From Verrucomicrobiales bacterium (GTDB lineage Bacteria; Verrucomicrobiota; Verrucomicrobiia; Limisphaerales; JAYPXF01), in the NCBI GenBank assembly GCA_002715965.1, contig PBAL01000073.1:1-37511 (forward strand): a stretch of 37,511 nt of DNA, written 5' to 3'. Shown here piece after piece: positions 33,862 to 37,511 of this stretch (the stretch's first letter is position 1; the number at the start of each line of letters is the position of its first letter). A program made the translations under genes and the position numbers. Below the pieces are notes generated by a model. The model was given only the letters and a program-made list of their open reading frames with translations, ran no database searches and was not told where the DNA came from.

Positions 33862-34872
33862 GTGGATAGGACAAGCACCAGCATCCCGCCAATCTCAGTC
33901 GTCATCCCTGCGTGGAATGCCTCATCGACAATTGAGCGTGCCATTCGTTCCACCTTGGGCGATCTGGATGATGTGGAGTGCATCGTAGTAGACGACGGTT
34001 CCACCGACGATACTGCGGCAAAAGTCGCGTCGCTTCAGGACAAACGAATCCGCCTGGTCCGCCAGGAACATGCCGGGGTCGCTGCAGCCGCCAATCGTGC
34101 CACTCGCGAAGCCAGGCATCCGCTGATCGCCCGAATGGACGCGGATGATTTTTCACACCCGAATCGCCTCGCGGATCAACGCCAAATGTTGCTGGAAGCC
34201 AGGCTCGACGTGGCCGGAGGCGCCGTTCGGATCGTCGACGAGGAAGGAGTGAGCGCCCAAAGAATGGCGCGCTACGAACGATGGCTGAACTCGCTCACCA
34301 CACACGAAGCCATGTTTGCGAATCGCTTTGTGGAATCTCCGGTCGTCAACCCGACCGCACTCGCCCGCCGTGAGGTCTTCGAACTCGGATATCGAGAAGG
34401 ACCATTCCCGGAAGATTACGACCTGTGGCTCCGCGCGTTTCAGACGGGCTGTCAATTCGGGAAGCTTGACACACCCGTCCTCGACTGGACCGACGGATCA
34501 TCCCGCCTCACCCGCACCAGCGACCGCTACACCTTCGAAGCCTTCGATCGCTCACGGCGCGAACACCTGTTGGCCGGCCCATTGCAGGGACAACCGAAGG
34601 TCAATCTTTGGGGAGCCGGGCAAACCGGCAAGCCTTGGCTCAGATGGCTTCTCACCACGACGCATGCGGTAGATTTCGTCATCGACGTCGCGCCGGGCAA
34701 GATCGGCAAGAAGATTCAAGATACGGCGGTAATCTCGCCGGATGAACTGCCCCCTTCGAATGGCGTGCCTCTGCTGATCGCAGTGGGAGCCGAGGGAGCC
34801 AGGGAGTTGATTGAACCTGTCTTACTTGAACGAGGATACCGAATCGGTGGTGACGCATGGTTCGTCGCGTAG
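33862..34872 (+). CDS. Family 2 glycosyltransferase with C-terminal nucleotide-binding-like domain
   Basis: The frame starts with GTG at 33862 (19 bp after the phosphatase stop); no early ATG exists, so GTG is the likely start. Residues 1-225 are a GT-A fold glycosyltransferase: PISVVIPAWNASSTIERAIR, CIVVDDGSTDDTAAKV, LIARMDADDFSHPNRLADQR (the DxD-like motif) and GPFPEDYDLWLRAF. Residues about 243-336 form an extra domain: VNLWGAGQTGKPWLRWLLTT followed by VDFVIDVAPGKIGKKI, a GxGxxGK Rossmann-like start with a following acidic strand. It transfers a sugar from an activated donor, acceptor unknown. There is no membrane anchor. The fusion is covered in the findings. Confidence 0.88.
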   Translation: MDRTSTSIPPISVVIPAWNASSTIERAIRSTLGDLDDVECIVVDDGSTDDTAAKVASLQDKRIRLVRQEHAGVAAAANRATREARHPLIARMDADDFSHPNRLADQRQMLLEARLDVAGGAVRIVDEEGVSAQRMARYERWLNSLTTHEAMFANRFVESPVVNPTALARREVFELGYREGPFPEDYDLWLRAFQTGCQFGKLDTPVLDWTDGSSRLTRTSDRYTFEAFDRSRREHLLAGPLQGQPKVNLWGAGQTGKPWLRWLLTTTHAVDFVIDVAPGKIGKKIQDTAVISPDELPPSNGVPLLIAVGAEGARELIEPVLLERGYRIGGDAWFVA

Positions 34873-34894
34873 TCCAGGCCGCTTTCTGTCGGTA

Positions 34895-36124
34895 TTAGGC
34901 GAACTCCGGTTCTTCTATTTGATCCGGTGCCTCGAACAATGGAGTTCCGTCGATCGCTTCGGGGTATTCGAAGGTCTTCCCTTCAAAGTTGCGAATGATG
35001 ACGCGCTCCTCATTGCGCTGCAGCACATACTCCGGATTGATCGGAACTTTTCCTCCGCCACCCGGTGCATCGATCACGAATTGCGGAACAGCATATCCGG
35101 TGGTGTGCCCGCGTAAACCTTCCATGATCTCAAGCCCCTTGCGCACGCTCGTACGAAGATGCGCCGAACCTGCAATCAGATCGCACTGGTAAACGTAGTA
35201 GGGACGAACGCGACACATCAGGAGCTTCTGAACCAGAGCCTTCATCGTCGTAAGGTCGTCGTTGACGTTCCGAAGAAGCACCGATTGGTTGCCAAGCGGA
35301 ATTCCCGCGTCGGCCAACCGAGCAAGTGCCTCGCGAACTTCCGTGGTCAATTCCCGCGGGTGATTTGCGTGAACACTGACAAACAGCGGATGAAATCTTT
35401 TCAGCATGTTGCACAACGCGGGCGTGATTCGTTGTGGCAGGAACAGCGGAATCCGCGAACCGATTCGCAAGAACTCGATGTGTTTGATCGCACGGAGTCG
35501 CCCCAGCAGATATTCGAGTTTATTGTCGCTCAGGAGGAACGCGTCGCCTCCGCTCAACAACACGTCGCGAATCTGTGAATTCTTTTCAATGTATTCGATC
35601 TGCTGCTCAAACTTTGGATGAAAATCGTATCCCGCGGCATTGCTGACCAATCGGGACCGGGTGCAGTAACGACAATAGGCAGCGCAGCGATCCGTCACGA
35701 GGAACAGCACACGATCCGGGTAACGATGCACCAACCCCGGTACGGGCGAGTGCGAATCTTCCCCGCACGGGTCCGACATTTCCCACGGCGCCGTGGTGGT
35801 TTCTTCAATGCGGGGGATAACCTGTGTCCGGATCGGACAATATTCGTTTTCCCGATCGATCAGGTTGAAGAAGTAGGGAGGGATCGCCATGGCCAGCTTG
35901 CTCTTCGACAGCATTGCGCCTGCGCGTTCCTCAGGGGACAACTCGGGTAGACGCTGCACCAATTGCTCGACCCGCGTGATGCGGTTCTTCAATTGCCAGC
36001 GCCAATCAGCCCAGTCTGAATCCGCAACATCGATCCACTGACCTTTGCCAGCCGAGCGAAATTCTTTGAGGGATTCGAGCCTTTGGCGGTCGTCCGCGGA
36101 GGACGAGTCACTTTCCATTGCCAT
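34895..36124 (-). CDS. kamA: Lysine 2,3-aminomutase-family radical SAM enzyme
   Basis: The 409-residue protein carries the radical SAM cluster motif CAAYCRYCTRSR (Cys147, Cys151, Cys154) and the PLP-binding end DAPGGGGKVPINPEY, in which the Lys and the preceding Asp match the PLP-lysine and substrate-carboxylate/amine contacts of characterised lysine 2,3-aminomutase. It converts L-lysine to L-beta-lysine in a 5'-deoxyadenosyl radical reaction. At 409 residues it is the KamA size rather than that of the shorter EpmB that modifies elongation factor P, and no efp or epmA gene is nearby. It is convergent with the glycosyltransferase gene. The role (lysine breakdown or osmolyte synthesis) is not decided by the context. 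Confidence 0.88.
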   Translation of the reverse strand: MAMESDSSSADDRQRLESLKEFRSAGKGQWIDVADSDWADWRWQLKNRITRVEQLVQRLPELSPEERAGAMLSKSKLAMAIPPYFFNLIDRENEYCPIRTQVIPRIEETTTAPWEMSDPCGEDSHSPVPGLVHRYPDRVLFLVTDRCAAYCRYCTRSRLVSNAAGYDFHPKFEQQIEYIEKNSQIRDVLLSGGDAFLLSDNKLEYLLGRLRAIKHIEFLRIGSRIPLFLPQRITPALCNMLKRFHPLFVSVHANHPRELTTEVREALARLADAGIPLGNQSVLLRNVNDDLTTMKALVQKLLMCRVRPYYVYQCDLIAGSAHLRTSVRKGLEIMEGLRGHTTGYAVPQFVIDAPGGGGKVPINPEYVLQRNEERVIIRNFEGKTFEYPEAIDGTPLFEAPDQIEEPEFA

Positions 36125-36225
36125 GTCGGCGGAAGTATAAGTTTGAGCAAAAGCGTGTCAAGACGGCCAGAAACGGCGACCTGTTCGGCAGATTGAAATT
36201 GGAAGTTGAGAGTTGGAGACGGGAC

Positions 36226-37254
36226 TCAGGGTTTAACGAGGAGTTTGCCGAGGACCTTGCGTTCGCGGAGCAATTCGTAAGCGTTGCTCGTTCCTGCCAG
36301 TGGGAAAACCTGATGAATGACCGGTTTGAGCCGGCCCTCGGCAGCCCATTGGAGCGTGGCATTGAGGTCCGCATGATTGCGCCCGTAACTGCCAATCACC
36401 TGATGCTGTTTCACGAAGAACGGCCACACCTCAAACGAAACGCTGCGTCCAGCAGTCGCCCCGCAGGTAATAATGGTGCCTCCGCGTCCAAGACAGGTGA
36501 ACGCCTTTTCCAAGACCTCGCCACCCACGTGTTCGACAACGAATTCCACACCTCGTTTCTCGGTAATTTCCCGAACTTCACGCGGCCAGTCACCGGCCGG
36601 ATCCAATGCATGATCGGCACCAAGTTTTCGACCAAACTCACGCTTCTCGCTGGTGGAGCCCGTGGTAATGACTTTCGCACCGAGCTCCTTGGCGATCTGA
36701 ATCGCGGCAGACCCCACCCCACTCGAAGCACCGATCACGAGAACGGTCTGGTCTGTTTCGATCGACACCCGGTCGGTGAGCATATGCATTGCTGTGCTTC
36801 CCGCTAGTGTAAGCGCGGCAGAGGTTTCGAATGAGACACCATCGGGAATCCTCACGAGGCAACGGGCTGGAACCTTGACCAGTTCGGCAAAACCGCCATC
36901 GCATTCCACGCCGAGCAGTGGCGCGTTCAGACAGATGGCCTGCTGCCCCGCGAGGCAATACTCGCAGGATCCGCAAAAGAGATTCGATTGCACGGCCACT
37001 TTGTCACCGATGATCCATTGGTCCACGTCGGCCCCGAGTTCGGCAATTTCGCCGGCCACCTCACAGCCGGGCACGCGAGGCAGATCAAGTTTCATGGGAA
37101 GTCCATTTTCCTCCTCCACCCATAGATCCAGATGGTTGACCCCACAGGCCTTCACCCGCACGACCACCTCGTCCGGGCCCGGTTTTGGATTGGGCACATC
37201 CCCGAAACGAAACTTGCCTGGAATGCCTCGGGACAGCAGTTGGACGGCTTTCAT
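36226..37254 (-). CDS. Zinc-type MDR alcohol dehydrogenase / quinone oxidoreductase family
   Basis: This 342-residue NAD(P)-dependent oxidoreductase has the N-terminal GroES-like domain (KPGPDEVVVRVKACGVNHLD), a structural zinc loop with four cysteines (Cys94, Cys97, Cys100, Cys108) in FCGSCEYC and AIC, and the Rossmann motif VLVIGASSGVGSAAIQIAKE. At the catalytic zinc position the usual GHE reads GCE (Cys64); Cys38 is present. The pattern resembles the zinc-containing alcohol dehydrogenases of the quinone-oxidoreductase branch. Its electron acceptor and substrate are unknown. Located 66 bp downstream of the rhomboid gene on the same strand. Confidence 0.9.
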   Translation of the reverse strand: MKAVQLLSRGIPGKFRFGDVPNPKPGPDEVVVRVKACGVNHLDLWVEEENGLPMKLDLPRVPGCEVAGEIAELGADVDQWIIGDKVAVQSNLFCGSCEYCLAGQQAICLNAPLLGVECDGGFAELVKVPARCLVRIPDGVSFETSAALTLAGSTAMHMLTDRVSIETDQTVLVIGASSGVGSAAIQIAKELGAKVITTGSTSEKREFGRKLGADHALDPAGDWPREVREITEKRGVEFVVEHVGGEVLEKAFTCLGRGGTIITCGATAGRSVSFEVWPFFVKQHQVIGSYGRNHADLNATLQWAAEGRLKPVIHQVFPLAGTSNAYELLRERKVLGKLLVKP

Positions 37255-37320
37255 GGTTGGTCAACTAATTCAATATCGATTCCACCGGTCCGACAAGGGG
37301 GAACTCGCGACCGCGCAGGA

Positions 37321-37511
37321 TCAACGGCGCATCAAACGATCAAACGCGTCCGGGCTTGAGAAGTAACCCCAGACCACGCCGAAGAACAATCCGCCACCGT
37401 GCGCCCAATTCGCCATGTGCGGAATGATCCCAAGCATGCCCAAGGCCGACCAGGCCAGGAACAAGACCACCGTTCCTTTGTCCACGCCCAGGCCCGCGCT
37501 GCGATCGAACA
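37321..37511 (-). CDS. Rhomboid-family intramembrane protease (C-terminal part)
   Basis: Only the last 62 full codons are present, reading in from the right edge. A membrane segment (VVLFLAWSALGMLG) is followed by PHMANWAHGGGLFFGVVWGY, in which the His of NWAH-GG matches the catalytic His of rhomboid proteases, then a polar tail ending MRR. The serine-bearing GxSG helix would lie outside the window. Rhomboids cut transmembrane helices of other proteins within the membrane. The MDR dehydrogenase gene follows on the same strand after a 66-bp gap. Confidence 0.75.
   Translation of the reverse strand, partial: FDRSAGLGVDKGTVVLFLAWSALGMLGIIPHMANWAHGGGLFFGVVWGYFSSPDAFDRLMRR

Overview
The window looks like a chromosomal segment from a member of the Verrucomicrobiota, probably from the Pedosphaera/Limisphaera side (subdivision 3). 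The reasons are a DUF1549/DUF1553 (PSD1) plus DUF1501 gene pair, two secreted sulfatases, a PVC-type dehydrogenase remnant, a PEP-CTERM tail, an Ig-like module and two kinds of palindromic interspersed repeat. The assignment rests on gene content only. No rRNA, tRNA, CRISPR array, integrase or insertion sequence was seen.

Layout. 1-1449 (minus) is a membrane-anchored Ser/Thr kinase cut by the left edge; its membrane helix is built from 21-bp tandem repeats. 1506-2990 (plus) holds two overlapping, frameshifted CHRD-domain genes, the second ending in a PEP-CTERM-like tail. 3023-6401 has a sulfatase, a MOSC protein and an inositol-monophosphatase/histidinol-phosphatase family enzyme. 6466-6850 is a glycosidase remnant. 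6912-9602 is the metK-ahcY methyl-cycle operon, with a clear terminator after ahcY and a short structured leader before metK. 9832-11127 has a Roadblock/LC7 protein preceded by a 37-codon ORF, then a superoxide dismutase with its own terminator. 11250-18617 is a secreted-protein island: a carbohydrate-binding fragment, the PSD1-DUF1501 couple, a beta-helix protein and an iduronate-sulfatase-like enzyme. After a REP-like element come a PfkB sugar kinase and, divergently, a three-gene operon (inositol monophosphatase family, dual-specificity phosphatase, APC permease). 22456-24834 is ispH-dgt. 24918-29612 is an arginine operon, argJ-argB-argD-argF, with a hairpin repeat between argJ and argB and an intrinsic terminator just before the argF start codon.

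29828-31723 is a cluster of gene remnants: a frameshifted sialidase start, a DUF1501 gene without its 5' third, and the tail of a PVC-type dehydrogenase on the opposite strand, the last two meeting at about 31.3 kb. An ankyrin-repeat gene, a PhoD-like phosphatase and a two-domain glycosyltransferase follow on the plus strand. The right end has a lysine 2,3-aminomutase-like radical SAM enzyme, a zinc-type MDR dehydrogenase and the end of a rhomboid protease gene, all on the minus strand.

The genes describe a heterotroph with secreted machinery for sulfated and other complex polysaccharides, interspersed with housekeeping metabolism (SAM cycle, arginine, isoprenoids, dNTP control). Pseudogenes concentrate among the secreted-protein genes, while housekeeping operons are intact. 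No clearly new multi-gene system is evident. The most testable unusual points are the repeat-built membrane helix of the kinase, the terminator inside the arginine operon, the convergent-truncation scar near 31.3 kb and the glycosyltransferase with an extra nucleotide-binding-like domain.
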